From: Halosimplex salinum
GTDB taxonomy: Archaea; Halobacteriota; Halobacteria; Halobacteriales; Haloarculaceae
Direction: 5' to 3'
NCBI RefSeq assembly: GCF_003730195.1
Contig: NZ_QWGG01000001.1
Span: 806,001 to 870,000 of the forward strand
Length of the DNA: 64,000 nucleotides
A program made the position numbers and the translations under genes. Under the pieces are notes generated by a model, which did not search any database, was not told where the DNA came from, and was given only the letters and a program-made list of their open reading frames with translations. Positions 1-7,403 of the stretch are shown one piece after another (position 1 is the stretch's first letter; every line of letters starts with the position of its first letter).

Positions 1-179
1 TCCGCGAGGACCCCCGCTCCGGCGAGCGCGAGCTCACCACGGAGTCCTACTCCGTCTACGTCGCCATCGACGACGACCGCGAGCCCGTCGCGGTCCCGGA
101 GCTGACCGTCGAGACGGACGAGGGCGAACGGCTCCGCGCCGAGGCACTCGACGGCGACAACAAGGGGAACACCGCCTGA
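1..179 (+). CDS. Acyl-CoA thioesterase, C-terminal fragment
   Basis: The gene is cut by the window edge. Codons begin at base 3 and run to TGA at 177-179, leaving 58 residues. The stretch GERELTTESYSVYVAID followed by a PVAVPEL segment and an acidic tail resembles the last strand and tail of YciA-like hotdog-fold acyl-CoA thioesterases, which usually carry a TTxxxxFVALD-type strand and a VPxL motif there. Such enzymes hydrolyse acyl-CoA to free acid and CoA in the cytoplasm. The catalytic part lies outside the window, so the family is inferred only from this tail. It is followed after 71 bases by an unrelated hypothetical gene on the same strand. Confidence 0.6.
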   Translation, partial: REDPRSGERELTTESYSVYVAIDDDREPVAVPELTVETDEGERLRAEALDGDNKGNTA

Positions 180-250
180 CGGCGCCCGCCAGCGAAGACG
201 CTCTCGCCCGTGTACGGGGACTTATCCGGTGACCCGCCGTACCCGGAGAC

Positions 251-712
251 ATGACTCTGGACGTCGACCCGCCCACCCCGCCCGAACTGGAGACGATCGA
301 CCCCAACGAGTACGACGACACGCAGGTCGTCGACGACACGGACTATCGTCGCGAGGAGATCGAATCGTATCTCCGAGACGGCGCGTGGGCCCAGGCCTTC
401 GAGACGTGGGCCGCGAGCACGGCGATGGACCCCGAGGATTTCGAGATCGTCGTCGACCTCGACCTGATAGCGCGGTTCGACTTCTTCTGGGACTCCTACG
501 CCGAGCGGGTGGGGTATCACGCGCCCGGGCTCCCGGAGGACTGGAAACAGCGGGACATTCACCCCGAACTCGACTCCTGGGGGACCGTCTCGGCGATCAA
601 CGCGGGACTGACGGAACTGGGTCAGGAGGTTTGTGACGTGCTCAAAGACGAGTACATCGAGTGGGAGACCGAGTACGAAGCGCCCGACGACCTCCCCGAC
701 TTCGACGAGTAG
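251..712 (+). CDS. Conserved haloarchaeal hypothetical protein
   Basis: The 153-residue protein is highly acidic, with no signal peptide, membrane segment or metal-binding cluster. Its middle (residues about 60-125) is rich in aromatic residues (WAQAFETWAA, FDFFWDSYAERVGYHAPGLPEDW), which suggests a small helical fold. I do not recognise a function. The ATG at 251 is the first start in a frame with strong haloarchaeal codon bias, and the long opposite-strand frames here lack that bias. It stands alone, and a small minus-strand zinc-ribbon gene ends 20 bases downstream. Confidence 0.75.
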   Translation: MTLDVDPPTPPELETIDPNEYDDTQVVDDTDYRREEIESYLRDGAWAQAFETWAASTAMDPEDFEIVVDLDLIARFDFFWDSYAERVGYHAPGLPEDWKQRDIHPELDSWGTVSAINAGLTELGQEVCDVLKDEYIEWETEYEAPDDLPDFDE

Positions 713-731
713 CCGCCTCGGGAGCGACCGC

Positions 732-875
732 TCACTCCCGCGGCACGGCCACGTTCTTCGTCCGACCGCCACACTCCGGGCAGGACCCGATCGTCCCGTC
801 TGTCGTCGTTCTGTGCAGACAATCGACACACTCGTACCGGGACTTTTCCGGCGTATACGGATCTTCGCGGAGCAT
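732..875 (-). CDS. Rubrerythrin-like zinc-ribbon small protein
   Basis: This 47-residue protein has four cysteines in two CxxC knuckles, CVDC near residue 16 and CPEC near residue 32, separated by a short TTTDGTIGS linker. That is the usual layout of the haloarchaeal 'rubrerythrin-like domain' small proteins (DUF7129 type), which probably bind one zinc or iron. The ATG is at 873-875 and the TGA at 732-734. An AT-rich TATA-like stretch (about 929-937, minus strand) lies roughly 57 bases upstream. A second relative with the same architecture is at 46770-46925. The family's cellular role is unknown. Confidence 0.75.
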   Translation of the reverse strand: MLREDPYTPEKSRYECVDCLHRTTTDGTIGSCPECGGRTKNVAVPRE

Positions 876-965
876 GTGATATAGATGGACACTCGTCTGC
901 AAAAGCGTTCCTTCAAGGTTCTTCTAGGAGTATAATTCCAAAAAACGACTACAACCGTCCAACGG

Positions 966-1565
966 CTACCGCTCGAACCGGCCCGTGAACGCGTATCCGT
1001 TCAGTACGTGTCCGTCGAGCGCCGATTCGAGCGGGCCGCGACCGGCGCCTGCTTCGAGGTCGAGCGTCGTGTCGACCGCGTAGGCCGAGAACCGGTAGGT
1101 GTGAGGGCCGTCGTCGGTGGGCGGGAGCGGACCGCGATATCCGATCTCGCCGAAGTCGTTGGTCCCCTGACGCGCGCCGTCGAGCGAGTCGACGGACTCG
1201 GTCCGCGGAATCTCCTCCGGGATCTCCGTCGTCTCGGCCGGGACGTTCCAGATCAGCCAGTGCAGGTAGTCGTCCGCGTCCGGGTCGTCCATCACGAGGG
1301 CGTACGTCTCCGCCGCCGCCGGTGCCGACTCCACCGTCAGCGGCGGCGACACGTCCTCGCCGACGCCCGTGTGTCGCTCCGGGATCGTCTCCCCGTCGTC
1401 GAACGCGTCCGAGGACACGACGAGCGGGTCTGTCTGCGCCGGGACGTCGGTGCCGTCGTCGTCCGTGGGGTCGTCTCTCGTTATCGTCAGGCCGTCGGAG
1501 TCGGAGCCACAGCCGGCGAGGAGGGCGGCCCCGGTGGCGACCAGGAACTTTCGTCTCGATGTCAT
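966..1565 (-). CDS. YbhB/YbcL-type (PEBP-like) lipoprotein
   Basis: The 199-residue protein starts with a twin-arginine and lipobox signal (TSRRKFLVATGAALLAGC), so it is predicted to be exported folded and lipid-anchored at Cys19. An acidic linker follows to about residue 45. The rest is a phosphatidylethanolamine-binding-protein fold of the Raf-kinase-inhibitor-like YbhB/YbcL family. Marks of the family are PDADDYLHWLIWNVP near residue 95 and the YRGPLPPTDDGPHTYRF segment near residue 150, which form the anion-binding pocket. Prokaryotic members have no settled substrate. The gene is monocistronic and divergent from the HEWD gene. Confidence 0.85.
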   Translation of the reverse strand: MTSRRKFLVATGAALLAGCGSDSDGLTITRDDPTDDDGTDVPAQTDPLVVSSDAFDDGETIPERHTGVGEDVSPPLTVESAPAAAETYALVMDDPDADDYLHWLIWNVPAETTEIPEEIPRTESVDSLDGARQGTNDFGEIGYRGPLPPTDDGPHTYRFSAYAVDTTLDLEAGAGRGPLESALDGHVLNGYAFTGRFER

Positions 1566-1624
1566 ACTCGGCGCTACGACCGGTCGGCCTTTCAGCGTGG
1601 GGGGTCTCGCCCCGAGCCCACGAG

Positions 1625-1632
1625 ATTAATTA
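1625..1632 (+). promoter_or_regulatory. TATA box of the HEWD gene
   Basis: ATTAATTA is centred about 27 bases before the ATG at 1656. That spacing fits a leaderless transcript starting at or next to the start codon. Confidence 0.5.
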
Positions 1633-1655
1633 CCCCCCGTCACAGAGACTGGTGT

Positions 1656-1844
1656 ATGACAACCATCGTCCCCCCGAGAGAGCGAGAGTGTGAGCGCTGC
1701 GGCCGGTGCGACGTCTGGGACGACGACACCGGGACCTGGACCGTCGCGACCGACGAGGACGGCGACCGACTCGCCGGCGACCGCTTCTGCCTCCACGAGT
1801 GGGACATCAACGGCACGTACAACCCGCTCGAAGGGGGCGCCTGA
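1656..1844 (+). CDS. HEWD family small protein
   Basis: The 62-residue protein has a CERCGRCDVWD zinc-knuckle-like start (residues about 10-22) and the signature FCLHEWDINGTYNPL near its C-terminus, which gives the haloarchaeal HEWD family its name. It is soluble, very acidic and probably binds one metal ion through its cysteines and histidine. The function is unknown. The start is placed at ATG 1656 because a TATA box lies 27 bases upstream and the longer frame has no coding character before it. Confidence 0.8.
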   Translation: MTTIVPPRERECERCGRCDVWDDDTGTWTVATDEDGDRLAGDRFCLHEWDINGTYNPLEGGA

Positions 1845-1956
1845 ACCCCGGTTCAGGTCAGTCGCAAGCCGAAATACGATCGCTCTCCCGTCGATTCGCA
1901 AACGTTCGCAGGTACAGTGTAGAGCAGTCGCTCCGAGCAGACGCTCACGTCCGTTC

Positions 1957-2010
1957 ACGGGTCACTCCGTTCCCCGTTCACACCGAGGCGCTCACTCCGT
2001 TCGCGCCTCG
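1957..2010. repeat. Two tandem hairpins with the same 11-base loop
   Basis: Stem ACGGG/CCCGT (1957-1961 with 1973-1977) and stem CGAGGCGC/GCGCCTCG (1984-1991 with 2003-2010) both enclose the identical loop TCACTCCGTTC. They lie between the HEWD gene and tRNA-Thr, just beyond the 3' end of the tRNA. Related hairpins occur at 60731-60757, 61954-61976 and 62038-62056. Confidence 0.7.
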
Positions 2011-2035
2011 CACCGTTCGCGACGACGCCGCAGGA

Positions 2036-2109
2036 AGCCAGGGCAGGGATTCGAACCCCGGGAGTCTCGATTACAAGTCGAGTGCTTGAACCACCCAAGC
2101 TCCCCTGGC
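2036..2109 (-). tRNA. tRNA-Thr (anticodon TGT), divergent D-arm
   Basis: Read on the minus strand, the acceptor GCCAGGG pairs with CCCTGGC, and the discriminator is T with no encoded CCA. The anticodon arm CTCGA-CTTGTAA-TCGAG gives anticodon TGT (threonine, codon ACA). The T-arm CGGGG-TTCGAAT-CCCTG is canonical, and there is no intron. The D-arm is odd. Position 8 is G instead of U, position 14 is G instead of A and position 21 is C instead of A, so the D-stem can extend to five pairs (GCTTG/CAAGC) with a seven-base loop. The usual 8-14-21 tertiary triple is therefore absent. It may be a functional variant or a drifting copy. Confidence 0.85.
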
Positions 2110-2120
2110 GCACTCGGCAG

Positions 2121-2603
2121 TTACTCCCCCTCCTTTGAGAGGTTATCGTTTTCCAGCGGTTTCTCCAGTTGCACCCTGTGAGAGTCGTACCCGTGACGCC
2201 GATAGAAGCGTCTGGCCTCGAGATTCTCGGCCATCGCCTCCAGAACGACCGTGTCTGCCCCCAGCCCGTCGAGCCGTCGCTCGGCGGTCTCCAGCAGCTC
2301 GCCGCCGACCCCCTCGTTGCGGTACTTCGGGACGACGTAGAGGTTTTCGACGACGCCCTGGGTCACGTCCATCTCGTAACTGCCGCGGTCGAGAGTGTAC
2401 ATGACGAATCCGACGATATCGCCGTCGGCGGTGGCGACGACGAGGCGGTCGGTGACTGCGTGGCGAGTCAGCTCGTCGGCGACCACGCTCTCGTTGCGCT
2501 CGGCGAGGACGTGCGAGTCGTACTGGGTCTGCTCGGCCGCGAGCGCGACCCACAGCTCCGTGACGCGCTCGGCCTGTTCGACCGTTGCCAGCTCGATCTC
2601 CAT
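2121..2603 (-). CDS. GNAT family N-acetyltransferase
   Basis: The 160-residue protein is a single GNAT domain, transferring acetyl from acetyl-CoA to an amine. The acetyl-CoA-binding motif A is seen as NLYVVPKYRNEGVGGELLE (residues about 87-105, R/QxxGxG/A core NEGVGG). The closing strand ARRFYRRHGYDSHRVQLEK is typical of motif B. The ATG at 2603 gives the normal family length. The substrate cannot be told from sequence; similar haloarchaeal proteins acetylate small molecules or protein N-termini. The gene is monocistronic beside tRNA-Thr. Confidence 0.9.
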   Translation of the reverse strand: MEIELATVEQAERVTELWVALAAEQTQYDSHVLAERNESVVADELTRHAVTDRLVVATADGDIVGFVMYTLDRGSYEMDVTQGVVENLYVVPKYRNEGVGGELLETAERRLDGLGADTVVLEAMAENLEARRFYRRHGYDSHRVQLEKPLENDNLSKEGE

Positions 2604-2971
2604 CTGGTTATCGGAGAGATACGGGGGACCGACAAATCACTTCGGTCGGCGCGTCGAAGAGTTTTATCCCCTCGGAGTCTCCACTCCCAGTGAGGAACAC
2701 GGAATGTTCGCCGATCACACGACAGGTCGCCGGGGCTCGAGGTGGACAGCGCGGGTGCGAGTGCGCCTGCCGCCGACACGAAGACCGCGACGGCCCGTAC
2801 GACCTACTGGAGGGGGAGAGAGGAGTTCGGGCTGGAGCGAGAGTGGGAGTCGGAGCGAGCCCGGACCGGCCCGGACGGCTCACGTCCCCTCGCGGGAACT
2901 CGGTTCCTGCCCGAGAACCACCGCGCTGACCGGCTTCGGCCGCGGCGCGACCGAATCGCCACCATCGAACC
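2604..2971. other. Intergenic region before livH
   Basis: No convincing gene is present. The open frames here lack haloarchaeal codon bias and have basic, Arg/Pro-rich translations typical of non-coding G+C-rich DNA. A TTTTAT motif near 2660 could be a TATA box for the liv operon, but it would give a leader of nearly 290 bases. I see no hairpin that would suggest a riboswitch. Confidence 0.5.
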
Positions 2972-4246
2972 ATGGCGACGACTGAACGAATCGCGGACGT
3001 ACGGCTGGCCGTCACCGAGCGACCGACGACGGCGCTCTTCGGCGCCTTCGTCGTCTTGCTCGCCCTCGACCTGGTGTTCAAACTCCTCGGCTTCGAGCTG
3101 ACCGCCGGCGGCGCGTCACTCCTCGGGGGGAGTCTGCGATTCGGTCGGCTGATCACGCTGGTCTGGAACGGGCTCGTCGTCGGACTGGGGATCGGTCTGG
3201 CCGGGATCGGACTCTCGATGACCTACAGCATCCTCAGCTTCGCGAACTTCGCCCACGGCGACTACATCACGAGCGGCGCCTTCGCCGGCTGGGCCGTCGC
3301 CTGGCTCGTCGCCGGCTTCGGCTCCGGCGCGCTCGACGGGAACGTTCTCTTTCTGGCGACGGTCGGGTTCGGTTCCGGGGGCCCGAGCGCGGGTGAGCTG
3401 TCCGTCAACGTGCTCCAGACGCCGTTCGCGATATTCAGCGGGCTCGTCGTCGCCATCCTGGCGACGGTCGCGGTCTCGCTCCTGCTCGACCGACTCGTCT
3501 TCGAACCGATGCGCGACCAGAGCGGGATCGCCCTCCTGATCGCGAGTATCGGCGTCGCGCTCGCGCTTCGATACGTCGTCGTCTTCGTCTTCGGGGCGCG
3601 CAACCGCGGGCTGACGGCGGGCGGCGCGAAGCTCATCCTCGCCGGCGTCGAGGGGAAGCTCGCGCTGGCGACGCAGCGGTCGACCATCATCCGCGCGCAG
3701 GGCGGCGACGTGCCGGCGGACGCCTTCTACACCGAGCTGCCGGTGCTCGACTTCGGTGGCTACTCCGCCGAACTGCTCACGGTCACGAGCGTGGAGCTGA
3801 CGCTCGTGGTCACGTCACTAGCGCTGATGTACGGCCTCCACGTCACCCTCCAGCGAACGAAACTCGGGAAGGCGATGCGGGCGATGGCCGACAACGAGGA
3901 CCTCGCCCGGGTCACAGGCATCCCGACCGAGCGCGTCGTCCGCGCGACGTGGATCATCGGCGGCGGCCTCGCGGGCGCGTCGGGATACCTCATCGCGCTC
4001 GAACGCGGGACGCTCGCTTTCAACCTCGGCTGGCTGCTCCTCCTGCTCATCTTCGCCGCGGTCATCCTCGGGGGGATCGGCTCTATCTACGGCGCCATCG
4101 TCGGTGGTATCCTCATCGGCCTCACCAACTCGGTGTCGCTGGTGTGGATCCCGTCGTCGTTCTCGACGGCCGCCGCGTTCGCGATCATGATCGTCGTGCT
4201 CGTGATACGGCCGGCGGGTCTCTACGGAGGGGTGACGACGGCATGA
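2972..4246 (+). CDS. livH: Branched-chain amino acid-type ABC transporter permease LivH
   Basis: The 424-residue membrane protein of the LivH family forms one half of the transmembrane channel of a HAAT importer. It has about nine hydrophobic segments, with the family hallmark SMTYSILSFANFAHGDYI near residues 75-92 and the EAA-loop-like region TKLGKAMRAMADNEDLARVTGIP near residues 295-320. It is longer than bacterial LivH (about 300) because of an N-terminal extension and soluble insertions around residues 118-140 and 230-265. It is the first gene of a four-gene operon, and its stop overlaps livM by ATGA. Confidence 0.92.
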   Translation: MATTERIADVRLAVTERPTTALFGAFVVLLALDLVFKLLGFELTAGGASLLGGSLRFGRLITLVWNGLVVGLGIGLAGIGLSMTYSILSFANFAHGDYITSGAFAGWAVAWLVAGFGSGALDGNVLFLATVGFGSGGPSAGELSVNVLQTPFAIFSGLVVAILATVAVSLLLDRLVFEPMRDQSGIALLIASIGVALALRYVVVFVFGARNRGLTAGGAKLILAGVEGKLALATQRSTIIRAQGGDVPADAFYTELPVLDFGGYSAELLTVTSVELTLVVTSLALMYGLHVTLQRTKLGKAMRAMADNEDLARVTGIPTERVVRATWIIGGGLAGASGYLIALERGTLAFNLGWLLLLLIFAAVILGGIGSIYGAIVGGILIGLTNSVSLVWIPSSFSTAAAFAIMIVVLVIRPAGLYGGVTTA

Positions 4247-5682
4247 GCGAGTCAGACACCGACCCGAGCGAGTCGGACGGCCCGCCGTCGGACGGGCGGA
4301 GCGCGGTCAGGCGGCTGGGCGCACAGCTACAGGACGGTGACGCCGGTCTGATCGCCCTCGTCATGGCCGGCATCTACGTGCTGTTCACGATCTTCGCGAT
4401 ACTCGGCCCCTCGCAGGGGTTCGAAGGGGTCGTCGCCGCGATCCAGACGGTGACGCTCTGGACGGCGCTGTACGCGATGCTCGTGCTCGCGCTGAACCTC
4501 CACTGGGGGTACGCCGGGCTGTTCAACATCGGCGTCGCCGGCTTCATGGCCGTCGGCGTCTACACGTTCGCGGCACTGACCGCACCTACCGGCGCGACGC
4601 CGCCGGGGCTCGGACTCCCGCTGTGGGTCGGCATCGTCGGCGGCATGCTGATGGCCGCGCTCGCCGGCGCGCTCGTCTCCCTGCCGGCGCTCAGGCTCCG
4701 CGCCGACTACCTCGCCATCGTCACCGTCGCCTTCTCGGAGATCGTGCGGCTCTCACTGCTGTCCACGACGTTCGAGGAGTTCACCCTGTTCTCCAGCGTC
4801 CCCTTCCTGCCCGACGTTCCGCTTGGAACCGGCGCGGGCCGCGGGATCAGTATGCCGATCAACCCGACGATCCCGGTCAAGTCGATCTACTACACGAACC
4901 CGCAGAACCCGGCGGCCGGCGACTTCACGGCCTTCGGTGAGACGGTGATCACGGCGTTCAGGGCAGTCGGAGTCAGACAGACCGTCGTCGTCTCGCTGAC
5001 CTACACGCTCGTGCTCCTCGGGTTCGTCGCCCTCTTCTACTGGCTGTTGCGCCGGATCGGGAACTCGCCGTTCGGGCGCGTCCTCAAGGCGATCCGCGAG
5101 GACGAACTCGTCGCCAACTCGCTGGGCAAGGACACCCGAATGTTCAAGATCAAGGTGTTCATGGTCGGGTGTGCGCTGATGGGGCTCGGCGGGATCCTCT
5201 GGGAGACCCAGCGGGGGTTCACCGACCCGACGTCGACCACCTTCCGGCCGATCCAGACGTTCTACATCTTCATCGCGCTGATCATCGGCGGCGCCGGGTC
5301 GAACACCGGGGGCGTCCTCGGCGGCGCGCTGTTCGCGGCGCTCCTCTTCCAGGGGCCGCTGTACGTCAGCCGCATCCTCTCGAAGTTCATCGCGACGGGC
5401 GACGCGCCCAGCACGTTCGCGGGCGCGCTCGCCCCCGTCGCCTCCCTGAATCTCACGCCGTTCGTCGCCTACACCCTCCAGAACGTCTCCTCGCTCCGGT
5501 TCGTCCTCGTCGGCGTCGTGTTGATCGTCCTGATGCACCGGAGACCGACCGGCCTGCTCGGCCACCGCAAGGAGGTCGCGTCGAGCATCGACCTGGGTAA
5601 GCGGACCTCCCGGACCGGACCGGGCGAGGGCCGTCCCGCGACGGACGGCGGGAACGACGTGGGGGGTGAGCGAGATGACTGA
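4243..5682 (+). CDS. livM: Branched-chain amino acid-type ABC transporter permease LivM
   Basis: The 479-residue protein is the second permease subunit. The acidic N-terminal tail (residues 1-30) is cytoplasmic. The membrane part begins near residue 37 and includes the family motif LNLHWGYAGLFNIGVAGFMAVG around residue 85 and the cytoplasmic coupling loop NSPFGRVLKAIREDELVANSLGKD around residue 270. A charged tail ends the protein. The ATG at 4243 overlaps the livH stop (ATGA). The upstream open frame is only livH read out of frame. It pairs with LivH to form the channel, and its end overlaps livG by a few bases. Confidence 0.92.
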   Translation: MSESDTDPSESDGPPSDGRSAVRRLGAQLQDGDAGLIALVMAGIYVLFTIFAILGPSQGFEGVVAAIQTVTLWTALYAMLVLALNLHWGYAGLFNIGVAGFMAVGVYTFAALTAPTGATPPGLGLPLWVGIVGGMLMAALAGALVSLPALRLRADYLAIVTVAFSEIVRLSLLSTTFEEFTLFSSVPFLPDVPLGTGAGRGISMPINPTIPVKSIYYTNPQNPAAGDFTAFGETVITAFRAVGVRQTVVVSLTYTLVLLGFVALFYWLLRRIGNSPFGRVLKAIREDELVANSLGKDTRMFKIKVFMVGCALMGLGGILWETQRGFTDPTSTTFRPIQTFYIFIALIIGGAGSNTGGVLGGALFAALLFQGPLYVSRILSKFIATGDAPSTFAGALAPVASLNLTPFVAYTLQNVSSLRFVLVGVVLIVLMHRRPTGLLGHRKEVASSIDLGKRTSRTGPGEGRPATDGGNDVGGERDD

Positions 5683-6565
5683 CGACGGCACGTCGGTCGA
5701 GGGCACGGCGGCGACCGAGAGCGACGCGGCCGCCGAGTCCGGGAACCGGGAATCGGCGACCGCGGAGCGGACGGCCGACCGCCTCGACGAGCCGGGCGAC
5801 GCGTCGCTCGTCGTCGACGACCTCTCGAAGTCGTTCGGCGGCATCGACGCGGTCGACGGGGTCTCCTTCTCCGTCGAACGAGGGTCGCTCACGGGACTCA
5901 TCGGCCCCAACGGCGCCGGCAAGTCGACGACGTTCAACCTGATCACGGGCGTCAACGAGCCAGACACCGGACGAGTCTCCTTCGAAGGGCAAGACATCAC
6001 GGGACTGCGGACGAGCGACATCGCGAACGAGGGGCTGGTTCGGACCTTCCAGATCGCCCGCGAACTCGAGGAGATGACCGTCCTCGAGAACCTGATGCTC
6101 GCGCCGCGGGGCCAGTCGGGCGAGAAGCTGGTCAACGCGGTCACGCCGGGACTGCGCGGCCGAGTGCGCGAGGAGGAACGTGCGTTGCGCGAGCGGGTCT
6201 GGGAGACGCTCGAACTGTTCGAGATCGACCACCTCGCCGAGGAGCACGCCGGCAACCTCAGCGGCGGCCAGCGGAAACTGCTGGAACTGGCGCGGGCGCT
6301 GATGCTCGACCCGTCGATGATGCTGCTCGACGAGCCGTTCGCGGGCGTCAACCCCACGCTGGAGGAGAAACTGCTCGACCGCGTGCACGAACTGCGCGAG
6401 GAGGGCCTGACCTTCCTGCTGGTCGAACACGACATGGACCTCATCATGGAACACTGCGAACACGTCATCGTCATGCATCAGGGACAGGTACTCGCGGAGG
6501 GCGAACCGGCCGATATCCGGTCGAACGACCGAGTCATCGACGCCTACCTGGGTGAGGACATATGA
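5675..6565 (+). CDS. livG: ABC transporter ATP-binding protein LivG
   Basis: The 296-residue ATPase energises the importer. An acidic tail of about 45 residues precedes the ABC domain. Visible motifs are Walker A GPNGAGKST, signature LSGGQRKLLELARAL, Walker B LLDEPFAG, and the H-loop EHDMD, and the C-terminus has the LivG-type QGQVLAEGEPADI segment. ATG 5675 is preferred over GTG 5666 because the purine-rich GGGGGGTGAG sits at Shine-Dalgarno distance just before it. It overlaps livM at its start and livF by ATGA at its end, so the operon is tightly coupled. Confidence 0.92.
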   Translation: MTDDGTSVEGTAATESDAAAESGNRESATAERTADRLDEPGDASLVVDDLSKSFGGIDAVDGVSFSVERGSLTGLIGPNGAGKSTTFNLITGVNEPDTGRVSFEGQDITGLRTSDIANEGLVRTFQIARELEEMTVLENLMLAPRGQSGEKLVNAVTPGLRGRVREEERALRERVWETLELFEIDHLAEEHAGNLSGGQRKLLELARALMLDPSMMLLDEPFAGVNPTLEEKLLDRVHELREEGLTFLLVEHDMDLIMEHCEHVIVMHQGQVLAEGEPADIRSNDRVIDAYLGEDI

Positions 6566-7359
6566 GCGACGCGACCGACCCCGACGACGGGTCCGCGGCG
6601 GACGAGGGCGGCGGCGTCACCGCGACGAGCGCCGGCGAGGCCGAGACGGCGGCCGACTCCCTGCTCTCGGTCCGGAACCTCGACGCGGGGTACGGCGACC
6701 TCCAGATCCTGAACGACGTGGACATGGACGTGGCCGACGGCGAGTACGTCACCATCGTCGGCCCCAACGGCGCCGGCAAGTCGACGGTGATGAAGTCGGT
6801 GTTCGGGTTGACCCGGGTCTTCGGCGGGACCGTCACCTTCGACGACGAGGACATCACCGGCGCCCCGCCCGACTCGCTGGTCCACCTCGGCCTCGGCTAC
6901 GTCCCGCAGAACGAGAACGTCTTCGCGGGCCTCTCGGTCCGCGAGAACCTCGAGATGGGCGCGTACATCCTCGAGGAGTTCCCCGACGGGCGACTCGCCG
7001 AGGTCTACGACCGGTTCCCGATCCTCGAAGAGCGCGAAGACCAGCGCGCGGGCACCCTCTCGGGCGGCCAACAGCAGATGCTGGCGATGGGGCGGGCGCT
7101 GATGCTCGACCCCGACCTGCTCCTGCTGGACGAACCCTCCGCGGGACTCGCGCCCGACCTCGTCGAGGACCTGTTCGACCGCATCGACGCGATCAACGAG
7201 GCGGGAACGGCTATCCTGATGGTCGAACAGAACGCGAAAGAGGCGCTTCGGCGCTGTGACCGGGGGTACGTCCTCGTGCAGGGCGAGAACCGATTCGTCG
7301 ACTCGGGCGACGCCCTGCTGGCGGACGAGAACGTCCGGCAGCAGTTCCTCGGCGGGTGA
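6562..7359 (+). CDS. livF: ABC transporter ATP-binding protein LivF
   Basis: The 265-residue protein is the second ATPase of the importer. Motifs are Walker A GPNGAGKST, the LivF-specific YVPQNENVFAGLSVREN Q-loop region, signature LSGGQQQMLAMGRAL and Walker B LLLDEPSAGLAP. An acidic, Ala/Gly-rich tail of about 30 residues starts the protein. The ATGA at 6562-6565 overlaps livG. This is the last gene of the operon. The binding-protein gene converges from the other strand 44 bases away. Confidence 0.92.
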   Translation: MSDATDPDDGSAADEGGGVTATSAGEAETAADSLLSVRNLDAGYGDLQILNDVDMDVADGEYVTIVGPNGAGKSTVMKSVFGLTRVFGGTVTFDDEDITGAPPDSLVHLGLGYVPQNENVFAGLSVRENLEMGAYILEEFPDGRLAEVYDRFPILEEREDQRAGTLSGGQQQMLAMGRALMLDPDLLLLDEPSAGLAPDLVEDLFDRIDAINEAGTAILMVEQNAKEALRRCDRGYVLVQGENRFVDSGDALLADENVRQQFLGG

Positions 7360-7379
7360 GGCGGAGTCCGAAGCGCGCG

Positions 7380-7386
7380 AAAAAAC
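7380..7386 (-). terminator. T-tract terminator of the binding-protein gene
   Basis: On the minus strand a run of six T follows a G+C-rich stretch about 20 bases beyond the stop at 7404. Archaeal RNA polymerase terminates at such oligo-T tracts. Confidence 0.45.
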
Positions 7387-7403
7387 GGCGGTTCTACGGC
7401 GAC

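Noticed and set aside
4753-6474. Long minus-strand open frame over livM and livG
   Set aside because: The translation is Ser/Arg-rich and the frame is a shadow of coupled liv genes with clear motifs.
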